Of a stretch of DNA of 64,000 nt, positions 53,255-62,762 are shown piece after piece. The notes below the pieces were generated by a model. That model did not search any database, was not told where the DNA came from, and worked only from the letters and a program-made list of their open reading frames with translations. The stretch spans positions 744,001 to 808,000 of the forward strand of contig NZ_WUBI01000001.1 in NCBI RefSeq assembly GCF_009807035.1, in the 5' to 3' direction. The DNA comes from Paenibacillus dendrobii (GTDB lineage: Bacteria; Bacillota; Bacilli; Paenibacillales; Paenibacillaceae). Position numbers and translations under genes: made by a program. Numbering within the stretch: position 1 is the first letter of the stretch; each line of letters opens with the position of its first letter.

Positions 53255-56185
53255 TCATTGCGAGCTCTGATTCTGGCTTATGAGGATACCCGGTTGATAC
53301 GCAGCCGTACCATGTTCCCTGGAACCATATTGAACCCAACCGAGAGATCCTTGATTGGAAGGAGATGAAATTCGTAATGACAATATTTTGTTCCCTGATA
53401 TCGCGGCATTCACTTCTGCGGTGATGTCGATCAGGACTGGTGTACTCGTAGCCGGTACAGACCATGAATTGATCATTGAGCCTACTGCCGGCTTATTGTT
53501 CCAGGTAAGACCGGATTCGATCCAACTATTGGTCGCGACGGATTCAAGTTGATTGACAAGGCCGGAACTACCTGCCGATACCGGAACCAATCGCAGCATA
53601 GCACTGGAAACCGCCCCTGATAAGGATGACAAATTGAATTTCAAATAGGCGTACCGGGTATAATCGGTTGTTTCCGTCTTAACATCCAACACGGCTGAGC
53701 TTCCATAATTAACGGCTGCATAGATGCCGTCACGAACCGAGGCATCTGCTTCAGGGTTTAACGTTTGCTGATTCCCGGTCGTGCCTGATAAGGCGAACTT
53801 GGCGGCAAATGTTTTGCCCTGTGCGCCATTGACGTTGATCGTCAGCTTGATCGTCGGCGACAACTGGTTGACCGTAATGCCAGGATCAAGCATGAGTGGC
53901 TGGCTGGCCTGACGATTAATTTCTACTTCGATTGTCCCGGTATTCGACTGTGTAGGGTCGGACACGCCTATGCTAATGTCAGAAGGTGTCTCGATCGTAG
54001 TCATCGAAGCCTTCTTGTTGCTCGTGATGAAGTTTTGTCCGTCTACGCTTACTGTCTTGGTGCCGTCGTTCCAGAAATTGACGCCGACCGCGTTCAGTGT
54101 TTTCTCTTTGACTGCATGCGCGGAAGCTGAATTCTCGAGAATTTGAATGTCCGGCTGGGAAGCATAAGCCGATACGGCCGATGCATCCCGGTTGGGTAAC
54201 GTTACGTAGGCATAGCTTGCGCCGGATGGATTGTTACCGTGATTAATCGCGAGACTCAAATAATTCCGGGAATAGCTCGTCGAACTTTCTCCGGAATTCA
54301 CATCGTGCCAAGAACCTGTACGCGTTTCGCGCAATCCGGCAACTGACGTTGAATCAGGGAAATAATAACCCATTCCGGCGCCTGGTACATTGCCGGCGAG
54401 TTGGATCCAATCAACACCATTGATCGATTGCGACCATCCGATATTCGTCGGCATGGAAGAGCCATTCACCTGCAAGGCATTAGTGCCGGATTCGTTCAAC
54501 TTCCGATTATCGATAATCGTCTCGGCCTTGCGATTGTCCGAGCTTGCGATCCCCGAGCCCAGTGCAACGATTTCATCATCGAACATGAACCATGATTTCT
54601 TACCTTGGAGAGATGTTCCGGTGTTCTGGGCCATGGAGAAATCCATGCCTGCCGAACCCAATGCACCATCTACGCTCGAGCCTCCCACCCAATTGCGCGG
54701 ATTCCTGTACGAGCCCCAATTCCCCGGTGTGCCACTCCCCGAACCGTCAGTTGTCGTTCCCGGCAGCCGTTTCATATCTATAGTGGCCCAGTAGTTGTCG
54801 GCGTACTGGTTCACATCGGCATTATACAGATACGTCATGCCGACCCCGGTCCACCAACCCTTTGAATTTTCTCCGTTCCCGTATTCAAACGCCGAAATAC
54901 GATTGGAGAACATGCTGATCCCGAATCCGAAATCGGGACGATTGTGGACGGCTCGTGCCATGGACGCGAACATGCGGTTCATGGCAAGAGGTCCTCTGGA
55001 CGGTACGGTGGAATCATTCATGATCGATTTGGTCATTCCGATAACCCGTATCGAGAGACCGTCCAATTCGTTCCACGACGGATCGGATTCAACCCAATAT
55101 TTGATCATGCTCATGAAATGCTGCGAATCGGCCGGGGATGCACTCTGCGCCAGCAGCGCAATCGAAGCGAGCGGCGGACGGAAAGGTCCGGTCTGGGCTC
55201 TGGATATCGCTCTGCCGTAGACCATATCCATCATGGTTGCATTATATACAAGCGGTTCATAAGCATCCTTCACCCATCGGTATACGTTGGCAACGTTTGG
55301 GTTGGTAACAGCCCAGGTCGAGCCGCCAAGTAGATAGAGTAGCTTGGAAACACCGCCGAGCAGTACGTTTCCGTAACTGCCGGTATAGGCAATATCGGTA
55401 TGCTGGACGAAAGATCCGTCGGCATAGAAGCCATCTCCACTCGTTACATAGCCAAAAATTTGTGTGAGCGCATCGCGTGCCTGTGCAATCTTGGCAGACG
55501 ATTTGCCAATTATGCCCCGAAGCGCCACGACCTGTGCTTTATCGCTCCGGTTAGCTCCGGTCATTGCAACGCCTTTAACACCCAGTGTCGATCCAACCGT
55601 TGGGTCCGGGTTGAATTTGTCCAGAGCCTTGATCTGCTGGGCAAGCTGCGATGGAGCCATGTCGTCATACATCAGGATCAGAATGTCGGTCAGATATTGG
55701 GGCGCGCCGATTTCCCAATCCCACCAGTTTCCATATGCCGACTTGTTCTCGTTGTACCGATTGGCATATATCCAATCCAGACCGTTCACGATATCGTCTC
55801 CAAGTGCTGAATTGTTGTATAAGGATGAGCCTCTTGTTGCATACGCCACGGCCATTGCCTTCAGCCGACCGAAATTGTCCGACACATGCGCGGAGTTCGT
55901 CGTGCTGGCCAGGTCGCTCCACAGAAACGTGCGTGAGGAAGATGTGTCCATCGTATTCCAACGTTCGTTAGCTGTATTCGTAATTTCTTGTATACGTGGC
56001 GCGATATCTGGGTCGGAGGGATTGTAGGCGGAATCCCCCGCCAGCATCTCCTTCCACTTGGTGCGCAAGCCGTCATATTCGTCAGCAGCCGATGCTGTCG
56101 GAGAATAATTGCTTCCAATCACCCCCCATAAGAAAAAGACTGTCAACATGCTTGATACCCATTTTCTTGCCGCTTTTGTTTGCAA
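53255..56185 (-). CDS. Polysaccharide lyase family 8 (hyaluronate/xanthan/chondroitin lyase type), secreted
   Basis: 976 residues. Start is a TTG with AAAGGAG nine bases ahead (the frame runs on to 56227). Signal peptide ends near SPTASAADEYD. The alpha/alpha-toroid catalytic part has NWWDWEIGAPQ (catalytic Asn, about residue 150), DGSFVQHTDIAYTGSYG (His and Tyr, about 270) and a downstream Arg/Glu pair typical of PL8. After the beta-sandwich, a C-terminal DNRLRE-type domain (about 810-976: NPEADASVRDGIYAAVNYGSSAVLDVK ... GLTWNNKPAVG) probably binds polysaccharide. It cleaves an acidic polysaccharide by beta-elimination; exact substrate not assignable. Confidence 0.88.
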   Translation of the reverse strand: MQTKAARKWVSSMLTVFFLWGVIGSNYSPTASAADEYDGLRTKWKEMLAGDSAYNPSDPDIAPRIQEITNTANERWNTMDTSSSRTFLWSDLASTTNSAHVSDNFGRLKAMAVAYATRGSSLYNNSALGDDIVNGLDWIYANRYNENKSAYGNWWDWEIGAPQYLTDILILMYDDMAPSQLAQQIKALDKFNPDPTVGSTLGVKGVAMTGANRSDKAQVVALRGIIGKSSAKIAQARDALTQIFGYVTSGDGFYADGSFVQHTDIAYTGSYGNVLLGGVSKLLYLLGGSTWAVTNPNVANVYRWVKDAYEPLVYNATMMDMVYGRAISRAQTGPFRPPLASIALLAQSASPADSQHFMSMIKYWVESDPSWNELDGLSIRVIGMTKSIMNDSTVPSRGPLAMNRMFASMARAVHNRPDFGFGISMFSNRISAFEYGNGENSKGWWTGVGMTYLYNADVNQYADNYWATIDMKRLPGTTTDGSGSGTPGNWGSYRNPRNWVGGSSVDGALGSAGMDFSMAQNTGTSLQGKKSWFMFDDEIVALGSGIASSDNRKAETIIDNRKLNESGTNALQVNGSSMPTNIGWSQSINGVDWIQLAGNVPGAGMGYYFPDSTSVAGLRETRTGSWHDVNSGESSTSYSRNYLSLAINHGNNPSGASYAYVTLPNRDASAVSAYASQPDIQILENSASAHAVKEKTLNAVGVNFWNDGTKTVSVDGQNFITSNKKASMTTIETPSDISIGVSDPTQSNTGTIEVEINRQASQPLMLDPGITVNQLSPTIKLTINVNGAQGKTFAAKFALSGTTGNQQTLNPEADASVRDGIYAAVNYGSSAVLDVKTETTDYTRYAYLKFNLSSLSGAVSSAMLRLVPVSAGSSGLVNQLESVATNSWIESGLTWNNKPAVGSMINSWSVPATSTPVLIDITAEVNAAISGNKILSLRISSPSNQGSLGWVQYGSREHGTAAYQPGILISQNQSSQ

Positions 56186-56639
56186 TTTATCGGTCTCCTT
56201 TCTTCCTTCGAATGGTTGACTCGCCAAAAGAAATTTGTCTCATCACCCCCTTCCAGGCGGAGTTAACGCCATCGGAGTCATCCAAAAAAGGTCTACACGT
56301 GCAACCCTCGTCTTGTTGAGAAATTCCATTCCGTCATACACAAGAGCGAGAAAAAAGCCGCGTTCAATCCCTCATGCTGCAATGTGGCGCCAAAACAACA
56401 TTGTAAAAGAACGAGGCAGATTGAATACGGCTCAATTTGTTAGGAAGTAGATTCGCAGGATATCATCACGCTTTAGGAACTCTGTTTTCAGGTGAAGAGA
56501 GAAATGGTGTTTAACAGGGTATTGAATAAGGCCTCTACCCTATGGGTAGGTCTATTGATGTAATATGGTTGGGAAGTAACGTTGAAAGGTAAACCGATAG
56601 GAAATTTATGACGGACAAGCCCGGGGGATCGCGTTGACA
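56186..56639. other. Intergenic upstream of the PL8 gene
   Basis: About 450 bases with no gene seen. A small palindrome CTACCC TAT GGGTAG at 56534-56548 is the only structure noticed. The PL8 promoter is presumably here. Confidence 0.4.
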
Positions 56640-56664
56640 AAGAACCGGACATATTCCGGTTCTT
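56640..56664 (-). terminator. Terminator of the MBL/MFS/phosphoesterase operon
   Basis: AAGAACCGGA ATATG TCCGGTTCTT with TTTG following on the minus strand. Confidence 0.8.
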
Positions 56665-56671
56665 CGCCTCA

Positions 56672-56692
56672 AATATTTGCTTGTTCTTGGAC
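56672..56692 (-). repeat. Recurrent 3'-end motif, copy 8 (GTCCAAGAACAAGCAAATAT)
   Basis: CAAGAACA core retained; the ATATA half is displaced by four bases. It lies eight bases before the terminator stem of the phosphoesterase gene. Confidence 0.4.
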
Positions 56693-56749
56693 TTACCGAC
56701 TAACTTCTGAACATAAACGGGTTATTGCGGCTCCAGGAACATACCAGTC

Positions 56750-57712
56750 TTACCGATTGTCCGGCTCATGCATAGGCAATTCTGCGACAAGTCCGTCGCT
56801 TTGGCGGATCCATGTCTCGAATTGGCGCTCGCCCGCTTTTAATCGAATGACTCTAGCTCCCGTTGGAAACATATCGTTGCGCACACCGTCTACATAGCTA
56901 ACGTAACGAGTAGATCTCCCGTAGCATAGACGGATACCATACAATGTCCCGCAGTAATCGTTGGAGTGGTCATGGCCTACGAACGTGCCCATAACATTCC
57001 CCATCTCCACCATAGCGGTGAATAAGCCGGAGTTCACTTGTGGCGTACTGATCCATTCGATGCAATGGCCCTCGCACACTTGGGTCTTCCACACCTCTTC
57101 GTATTCCGGCAACGGAATATGGAAAAATGCCAGTGCAGGCAAAGGCGTTCCGCTATTGTGCTCGGCCAATTGCCGGGATTCGGATACGTACCATTCGATT
57201 TGATCGCGGCGTATCCAGTCATAACCTCCCACCGCATCCAATTGTGAGTAATCGCCGCTGTCGAGGAAAAACAATGAAGCTGCCGGATTTCCCTTAGAAT
57301 CATCAACCGTCAGCACATAATTTCCCGATCCGCTCACGCCCGGAGGATCCGGTTTGGCTACGCAATATTCATGAAGGAGCTGCTCCTCATGCATTCTCTT
57401 TCGCGGCAAGCTCCCTTCCGAATCATGATTGCCTAACACAGCTGCCCATGCAACGCGGTTTTCCTCAGCGACAGCGATCGCGCTGCGAAACGATTGAAGC
57501 GGATCTTTGCTTCTTGCGCTGGCAATCAGGTCGCCCGCAAAAACAATAAGATCAGGCTGCTCAAGCTCGATAATTCTTTCCATCGTCGCCTTCGTCATTG
57601 AATCGAGCAACGGCGTTTCAGGATCCAGATCCTGCGTGTCAATAAACTCTGTATCGGAGAACTGTACGATAACGAACGTTCCGTCTTCACGAAACTTCAG
57701 CTTCTTTTCCAA
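56750..57712 (-). CDS. Calcineurin-like metallophosphoesterase (Dcr2-like)
   Basis: 320 residues. Order of motifs: VQFSDTEF (first metal motif, residue about 17), VFAGDLI, LGNHDSEG, FHIPLPEYEE and GTFVGHDHSNDY. The usual D-x-H of motif I reads D-T-E, a change at a metal ligand. TTG start with AAAGGAG ten bases upstream overlaps the MFS gene by 26 bases. Last in an operon with an MFS transporter and an MBL hydrolase; it may act on a phosphorylated nucleotide or sugar. Cytoplasmic. Confidence 0.82.
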   Translation of the reverse strand: MEKKLKFREDGTFVIVQFSDTEFIDTQDLDPETPLLDSMTKATMERIIELEQPDLIVFAGDLIASARSKDPLQSFRSAIAVAEENRVAWAAVLGNHDSEGSLPRKRMHEEQLLHEYCVAKPDPPGVSGSGNYVLTVDDSKGNPAASLFFLDSGDYSQLDAVGGYDWIRRDQIEWYVSESRQLAEHNSGTPLPALAFFHIPLPEYEEVWKTQVCEGHCIEWISTPQVNSGLFTAMVEMGNVMGTFVGHDHSNDYCGTLYGIRLCYGRSTRYVSYVDGVRNDMFPTGARVIRLKAGERQFETWIRQSDGLVAELPMHEPDNR

Positions 57713-58931
57713 GGTATACCCGCTCCTTTGTCACATATTCCTTCCAATACCACAGCCCGATCAAAATGAATACAGCAGCACACGCCAAATACATCGATGT
57801 CACGCCATACCGTAAACCGACCACCCAATAAATCAACGTCGGACCAATCGCCGCCCCCAAATCAGTAGATACGGAATAAGCGGTCATGACCGTAATAACG
57901 GAAGTGCTCTTCGCGGCATCCGAGGCCATGGCGTCCATGATTGTGCCAAGCGCGGTGCTTGTAACCATAACGAAAATGACAATACAGATCCAGAGACCGA
58001 TCGGCAGCTTCCAAGGAAGCAAAGCGTAACCGGCCGCCGCACTCGCCAACGACAGCATAAACAAAGGAAGTCGTCCTCTTCGACCATCCGTACGTTGTCC
58101 GAACCACCTTGCCAAGAACGGTTCCCAAGCACAGCGGAGCGCCGTTAATGTTCCGCCTAACGCCGTGCTGCCGATGACCAACCCGAACCACGGTACCCCC
58201 TTAGGATAACTCGTATCGATGAGATAAGTGAGCGTCGCGCCGAATACGGCGAGCAGCAATGAAACAGTTAATCCGCTTATGACGATTTTCTTCACTTGCA
58301 ATGACCACACCGTATTTCCGCTACCGCGAGGTGAGTCTGGTTGAGCTGTTCCGGATGCTTTCCCCGCTTTAATGGATGCCGCAATCAAAGGAAGACCGGC
58401 CAACGCCATTGTACCAAACAATATCGACACGGATTGCAATCCGAGAATGGGTACGAGCACTCCTCCGAACAACACGCCTACCAAACTGCCAAGACGCCAT
58501 AACCCGTTATACGTCCCCATGAAGCGCCCGCGGTTCGTATTGTCGGAATAACGAATAACGGTCAAATAACCGCCCATCCGCATTAAGGACCATGCAATCC
58601 CCCATACCGCCCGAAGCGCTACCCACAGAATGAATCCCTTGAAGACGCCGTATCCCACGGTTGTAAGTGCCGCTAATCCAACGGAGAGAAACAGACCCGT
58701 TCGAAGTGACATGCGATGGTACAGCCAACCAATGGCAGGATTAAGGGGAAGCCTTACGAAACGGTTGACGGACAGCAGGACTCCCACCTGCCAAAGCGCG
58801 TCCAATCCAACTTCCTTCCAATACACCGGGAGAACAATATACAGCATCGAATCGCCGAAGAGGGTAAGTGCGGTAACGATGCCGATCATCGCAATCTGTC
58901 TCTGATCTTTTGTACTTCCGCCGCTTGTCAT
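57687..58931 (-). CDS. Major facilitator superfamily transporter
   Basis: 414 residues with twelve predicted helices. Loop 2-3 region PLNPAIGWLYHRMSLRTGLF carries a weak version of the MFS G-x3-D/R motif. A Pro/Gly-rich helix 5 and a long central loop (SIKAGKASGTAQPDSPRGSG) separate the halves. Start ATGA-overlaps the MBL gene, and the end overlaps the phosphoesterase gene. Substrate unknown; the three genes form one translational unit. Confidence 0.85.
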   Translation of the reverse strand: MTSGGSTKDQRQIAMIGIVTALTLFGDSMLYIVLPVYWKEVGLDALWQVGVLLSVNRFVRLPLNPAIGWLYHRMSLRTGLFLSVGLAALTTVGYGVFKGFILWVALRAVWGIAWSLMRMGGYLTVIRYSDNTNRGRFMGTYNGLWRLGSLVGVLFGGVLVPILGLQSVSILFGTMALAGLPLIAASIKAGKASGTAQPDSPRGSGNTVWSLQVKKIVISGLTVSLLLAVFGATLTYLIDTSYPKGVPWFGLVIGSTALGGTLTALRCAWEPFLARWFGQRTDGRRGRLPLFMLSLASAAAGYALLPWKLPIGLWICIVIFVMVTSTALGTIMDAMASDAAKSTSVITVMTAYSVSTDLGAAIGPTLIYWVVGLRYGVTSMYLACAAVFILIGLWYWKEYVTKERVYLGKEAEVS

Positions 58932-59749
58932 AAGTCAACGATCAGGCCATCATAGGCTACCTGAATGCCGAAGGGCCTGAAAGCACTTTCAAAATCATCA
59001 TGCAAAAACCCGGAGTTATGAGTAAAGTGAGTTACATAAATTAGACCGTTCCCGTCCAAGATACCTTCTTCCTTCCATATGCGCTGAACCTCCAGTACGG
59101 TTTCAATTCCCATATGATTTGGATTTCGAACATTGTTCGTAAAGCTATGCGTGCAATCAAGAATCGCCATATCAATAACTTTGCCTTTAAGCCATGCCCA
59201 AGTATCGTCATGCAGCCATCCGGTGTCATTGCCGTAAAATAGCGTTTTACCCCCTTTTTCAATATAAAACAGCAAACAGGTTTCCAGTTGGTCATGATTT
59301 GCGAGTAATGGGGTTATTTTTGTATTGCCTAATGAGATCGTCTCGAACGGACGCAGTAAGTGGAATGCAAACCTATTGCTACCAGCAACTTGGCCCAGCG
59401 CCATCCCGCTCTGACAAATTGCCGCATCGTTGCCGTAAATATGTAAGGGATGATCGATACCGTGCGCAAATCCTTCAATCCGGTTATACAAATCAGATGG
59501 TTGAAAATGATCGTAATGCGTATGCGTGAACAAGAGATGCTCAACCGCTCCCAAGTCGATCCGATCACGAAGCGCCTGCATGTGGGAATCAGCGGAATAA
59601 TCAACCTTAATTACGTCATCGATCAAAATAGAGCTTCTCGTTCGAATGTTTTTTTCTCCGAGCGACCTCGCTTTGCGACAGGCTTCGCAGCGGCAAAATG
59701 GGTTTGGAAATCCTTCCGCTGCAGCCGTTCCAAGAAAATGGATCTTCAT
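58928..59749 (-). CDS. MBL-fold metallohydrolase, PhnP-like
   Basis: 273 residues. N-terminal HFLGTAAAEGFPNPFCRCEACRKAR carries the C-x-C-x2-C metal site of PhnP-type enzymes, and LLFTHTHYDHFQPSDLYNR the HxHxDH site. GNDTGW, CTHSFTN and VTHFTHNSGFLHD complete the fold. PhnP hydrolyses cyclic phosphodiesters; a related substrate is likely here. ATG 59749 has GGAGG eight bases ahead. First gene of the operon; a DeoR-type regulator ends 225 bases upstream. Confidence 0.85.
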   Translation of the reverse strand: MKIHFLGTAAAEGFPNPFCRCEACRKARSLGEKNIRTRSSILIDDVIKVDYSADSHMQALRDRIDLGAVEHLLFTHTHYDHFQPSDLYNRIEGFAHGIDHPLHIYGNDAAICQSGMALGQVAGSNRFAFHLLRPFETISLGNTKITPLLANHDQLETCLLFYIEKGGKTLFYGNDTGWLHDDTWAWLKGKVIDMAILDCTHSFTNNVRNPNHMGIETVLEVQRIWKEEGILDGNGLIYVTHFTHNSGFLHDDFESAFRPFGIQVAYDGLIVDL

Positions 59750-59919
59750 TGGTCTCTCCTCCCTTTGAGAAGCAATCATTTTTCCTCGATCCCTCGATTA
59801 ACACAAATAATAACACACATTCACAATCAAATACACAAGTATTTCTATAATTTGCAAACCAGGAAAGCAGCTTACCGATGAAGTTCGATCATTGAATATT
59901 GCACTTGAAAATTTCCATA

Positions 59920-59963
59920 AAAATAACGATTCCGGGTTCGTGGAAACCAAGAATCGTTATTTT
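59920..59963 (-). terminator. Terminator between the DeoR gene and the MBL operon
   Basis: Perfect 13-bp arms AAAATAACGATTC / GAATCGTTATTTT with an 18-base loop and T-rich flank on the minus strand. Confidence 0.8.
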
Positions 59964-59974
59964 GATAGATCATA

Positions 59975-60742
59975 TTATTGGTACACAATTTCGATCCCGC
60001 TCTTGCTAAATTTATCTACAATATCCCGGTCGATGTTGGAATCCGTTACAAACCGTTCAACTTCCGATGCGCTGCATACTTTGATGAACGAATTTTGTCC
60101 GAACTTGCTGCTATCTGCAAGTGCGATGGAACGCTTAGCGTTTGCATGCATTATTTTTTTGACTTGAACTTCGCCGACCCCGGTATCCGTAATCCCTGCT
60201 TCTAATGTAACCCCGCTCATACTCATAAAAAATATATCCGCATGAAAACGCGAAGTAAACTCTTCCGCCAAATCGCCGATGATGCTTTGCTCGTCTTGAC
60301 GAATAACGCCGCCGGTCATAATCAGCGTGTACCTTGGCATGGAGATTAATTCGTTCACGATCGGAAGCGAGTTCGTAATAATCGTTAATTGATCGAACTT
60401 GGCCTTCAGCGCCTTGGCAATCTGGGTGTTGGTCGTACTTGGATCAAGCGCGATGGACATCCCTTCGGTCACATAACGAACCGCTATTTGAGCCAACTCC
60501 TTCTTCTCTTCCAAATATATAGCTTCGCGGATCGGCAGCGGAATTTCCTGGCTATAGTCCGGTTCCTTCAGAATCGCTCCGCCGTGCACCCGCCGCAGGT
60601 AGCCTTCGCTTTCTAAGTATTCGAGGTCTCTTCGGATCGTCTCGAACGAAACTCCGAACTGCTCCATGAGCTCCGACGCTCGGATCGATTTGTGTTGATT
60701 CAATTTTTGAATAATGATTTGATGCCGCTGCTCTGCAAACAA
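59975..60742 (-). CDS. DeoR/GlpR family transcriptional regulator
   Basis: 255 residues. N-terminal HTH (IRASELMEQFGVSFETIRRDLEYLESEGYLRRVHGGA) and a sugar-phosphate-sensing Rossmann-like domain (ALDPSTTNTQIAKAL, LTIITNSLPIVNEL, MTGGVIRQDEQSIIG, ALADSSKFG). The frame begins at GTG 60751, but TTG 60742 is preferred since AAGGAG lies eight bases ahead. It is separated by a terminator from the downstream MBL operon yet is its obvious candidate regulator, probably via a phosphorylated sugar. Confidence 0.9.
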   Translation of the reverse strand: MFAEQRHQIIIQKLNQHKSIRASELMEQFGVSFETIRRDLEYLESEGYLRRVHGGAILKEPDYSQEIPLPIREAIYLEEKKELAQIAVRYVTEGMSIALDPSTTNTQIAKALKAKFDQLTIITNSLPIVNELISMPRYTLIMTGGVIRQDEQSIIGDLAEEFTSRFHADIFFMSMSGVTLEAGITDTGVGEVQVKKIMHANAKRSIALADSSKFGQNSFIKVCSASEVERFVTDSNIDRDIVDKFSKSGIEIVYQ

Positions 60743-61050
60743 CTGCTTCACTCCTTGCCTTATCTTCTGATTAGAAGTTTACCATACATTCGCTAAATCC
60801 TCCCGTTCTACCGGTGGACCGGAAAGGTCCAATTTCATGTTCGAATTAACAATACGAGCTACAAATAGGGGCGATTTGCCCAAAACAGGTAGTAGTAGAT
60901 CGTTGTAGACTGCCCTGAGAGATACAAGTGAACGTAAGTAGACATCGCAAACGGCTTATCTTCGGAGTTGCATAATGGATAATACATTTCAAAAACGGTT
61001 TATCATATATGTTCTATTTCTCACTAGTGACACATACCAGCTAGAAACGC
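60743..61050. other. Intergenic, no gene seen
   Basis: Upstream region of the deoR-like gene. A partial motif TATATGTTCTAT at 61006-61017 resembles the recurrent element but is on the wrong side of the hairpin to count. Confidence 0.35.
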
Positions 61051-61051
61051 T

Positions 61052-61081
61052 AAAGGCGACTGCACAGAAGCAGCCGCCTTT
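61052..61081 (-). terminator. Terminator of the GH16 gene
   Basis: AAAGGCGGCTGC TTCT GTGCAGTCGCCTTT, about 11 pairs, some 60 bases after the stop. Confidence 0.75.
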
Positions 61082-61143
61082 TGTTATAAGAATCTTTTAT
61101 CCCATCACCCGATGGGCTTTGAACAACCGGAGTCTCTTCGGAT

Positions 61144-62382
61144 TTAATTTACTTTAGTAAACGACCATTTCTGGGCATCGGTACCATTGTCGCTCCACTG
61201 CTGGACTACGGCCCCATCGGCGGTGGAAGATCCCGATACGTCTGCGACCAGTCCGCTCACCTTGGATACCAGCTTGTAAAATCCGCCTCCGACATCCACG
61301 ATGCTCCACCGCTGCGCATTGGTTCCGTTGTCGTTCCATTGCTGCAGCTGCACGCCGGTTGCCGTCGAAGAATTCGGCACGTCCAGCACTTTCCCGCTGT
61401 GTACGGCCGTGAGTTTATAAAAGCCGTCACCCGTGCTTTCGACCTTGAACTTTTGGTTATTGGCGCTGAAGTTGGTCCACTGCTGGACCTTCGCTCCGCT
61501 GGCGGACGATGCGTCTACCACGTCCAGGACTTTGCCACTTGCCTTGTTCGCGATCATGTAAATGCCGCCGCTGACAATATTGGGCGCGTCCGAGCTCTGA
61601 TATACCCGCACGTAATCGACGAGCATTTGGGCCGGGAACTGCGTAGAATTATTGGGACTGCCCGGCCAATTGCCGCCGACTGCCAGATTCAGCAGCAGGA
61701 AAAACGGCCGCTGGAATTCCTCGGTGTTACCTGTACCGTTTTCGATGTAGAAAGCGTTAAACTGCTGGCCATCAACGAACCATTTGATGTACTTGGAATC
61801 CCATTCAACGCTGTACACATGATATTGGGAAAAATCAATGTTTCCGGATACCTGTCCATAATCGGCTTGTCCGTTGGCATCCCAGTGTACAGTACCATTT
61901 ACGTAAGGATTGTTGTTGACCCGTTCCATAATGTCCGTTTCTCCGCTCTTGGGCCATCCCACGGAATCGATATTCGATCCCAGCAACCAAAATGCCGGCC
62001 ATAATCCCTGCCCCGACGGCAACTTGATCCGTGCTTCGATCTTTCCATACGTAAAGCTATGCAGACCCTGTGTTTTAATACGGGCTGACGTATAATTCAT
62101 CCCACCGTAGGCTTCTTTGCGAGCGGTAATGACCAGATTTCCACCCGTTACCTGCACATTCTCCTGCCGGTCCGTGTAATACTGCAGCTCGTTGTTGCCC
62201 CATCCGCCGGTGCCAGTGCCGATTTCCGTTTTCCAATTGGACTTGTCCAAAGAGTTTCCGTTAAATTCATCGCTCCATACCAAATTCCATGTCGGAGCCG
62301 CATTTGTGATGTTAGCAGGCATCATGGCAATCAAAAGACTGAACAGCACTATCAGGCAAAGCATCTTTCCTTTTCTTCGCAT
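61144..62382 (-). CDS. Secreted GH16 beta-1,3(4)-glucanase with ricin-type lectin domain
   Basis: 412 residues. Signal peptide MRRKGKMLCLIVLFSLLIAMMPANITNA. GH16 core about 30-270 with catalytic SGETDIMERVNNNPYVNGTVHW (E-x-D-x2-E, acid/base and nucleophile) and FFLLLNLAVGGNWPGSP. Residues about 280-412 form a ricin B-type beta-trefoil with three QxW-like repeats (VQQWTNFSANNQKF, LQQWNDNGTNAQRW, VQQWSDNGTDAQKW). It hydrolyses laminarin-like glucans. AGGAGG is seven bases before ATG. Complements the GH64 enzyme at 31681. Confidence 0.92.
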   Translation of the reverse strand: MRRKGKMLCLIVLFSLLIAMMPANITNAAPTWNLVWSDEFNGNSLDKSNWKTEIGTGTGGWGNNELQYYTDRQENVQVTGGNLVITARKEAYGGMNYTSARIKTQGLHSFTYGKIEARIKLPSGQGLWPAFWLLGSNIDSVGWPKSGETDIMERVNNNPYVNGTVHWDANGQADYGQVSGNIDFSQYHVYSVEWDSKYIKWFVDGQQFNAFYIENGTGNTEEFQRPFFLLLNLAVGGNWPGSPNNSTQFPAQMLVDYVRVYQSSDAPNIVSGGIYMIANKASGKVLDVVDASSASGAKVQQWTNFSANNQKFKVESTGDGFYKLTAVHSGKVLDVPNSSTATGVQLQQWNDNGTNAQRWSIVDVGGGFYKLVSKVSGLVADVSGSSTADGAVVQQWSDNGTDAQKWSFTKVN

Positions 62383-62720
62383 CCTGTTCCCTCCTAAATT
62401 TGGATTAGAAAATCACGGCTGCATAAGGCAAAAATATGCTTTTCTATACTAGTACGGGTCTCTTGAACTTAATTCACCTCTCTTTCGAACGGGTTTCATT
62501 TTACGAATCTATGTAGCCATTCATGGTTGACTAAATCGTTTTCAGTGAAATGATTACGCTTACATTATTTTGCAACTTCATTATAAACTGGATACTATCA
62601 ACTAATCAATCTATATTTTGGATATTTTTTATTTTCATTGCTATAATTCAAACAATGCAAACGCAATGATGCCTCTTTGGGCGTCGGTGCAATGCTTAGC
62701 CCCTATTCCCATCAAAACAA
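62383..62720. other. Intergenic upstream of the GH16 gene
   Basis: About 340 bases, AT-rich near 62560-62650, without a recognised gene. Presumed to carry the GH16 promoter. Confidence 0.35.
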
Positions 62721-62722
62721 GA

Positions 62723-62740
62723 CTGCCGAAAGATCGGCAG
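62723..62740 (-). terminator. Terminator of the SLH protein gene
   Basis: CTGCCGA AAGA TCGGCAG stem, about 20 bases after the stop codon; on the minus strand TCTTGTTTT follows. Confidence 0.65.
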
Positions 62741-62762
62741 CCTTCTCATTTTATGACGTTTT

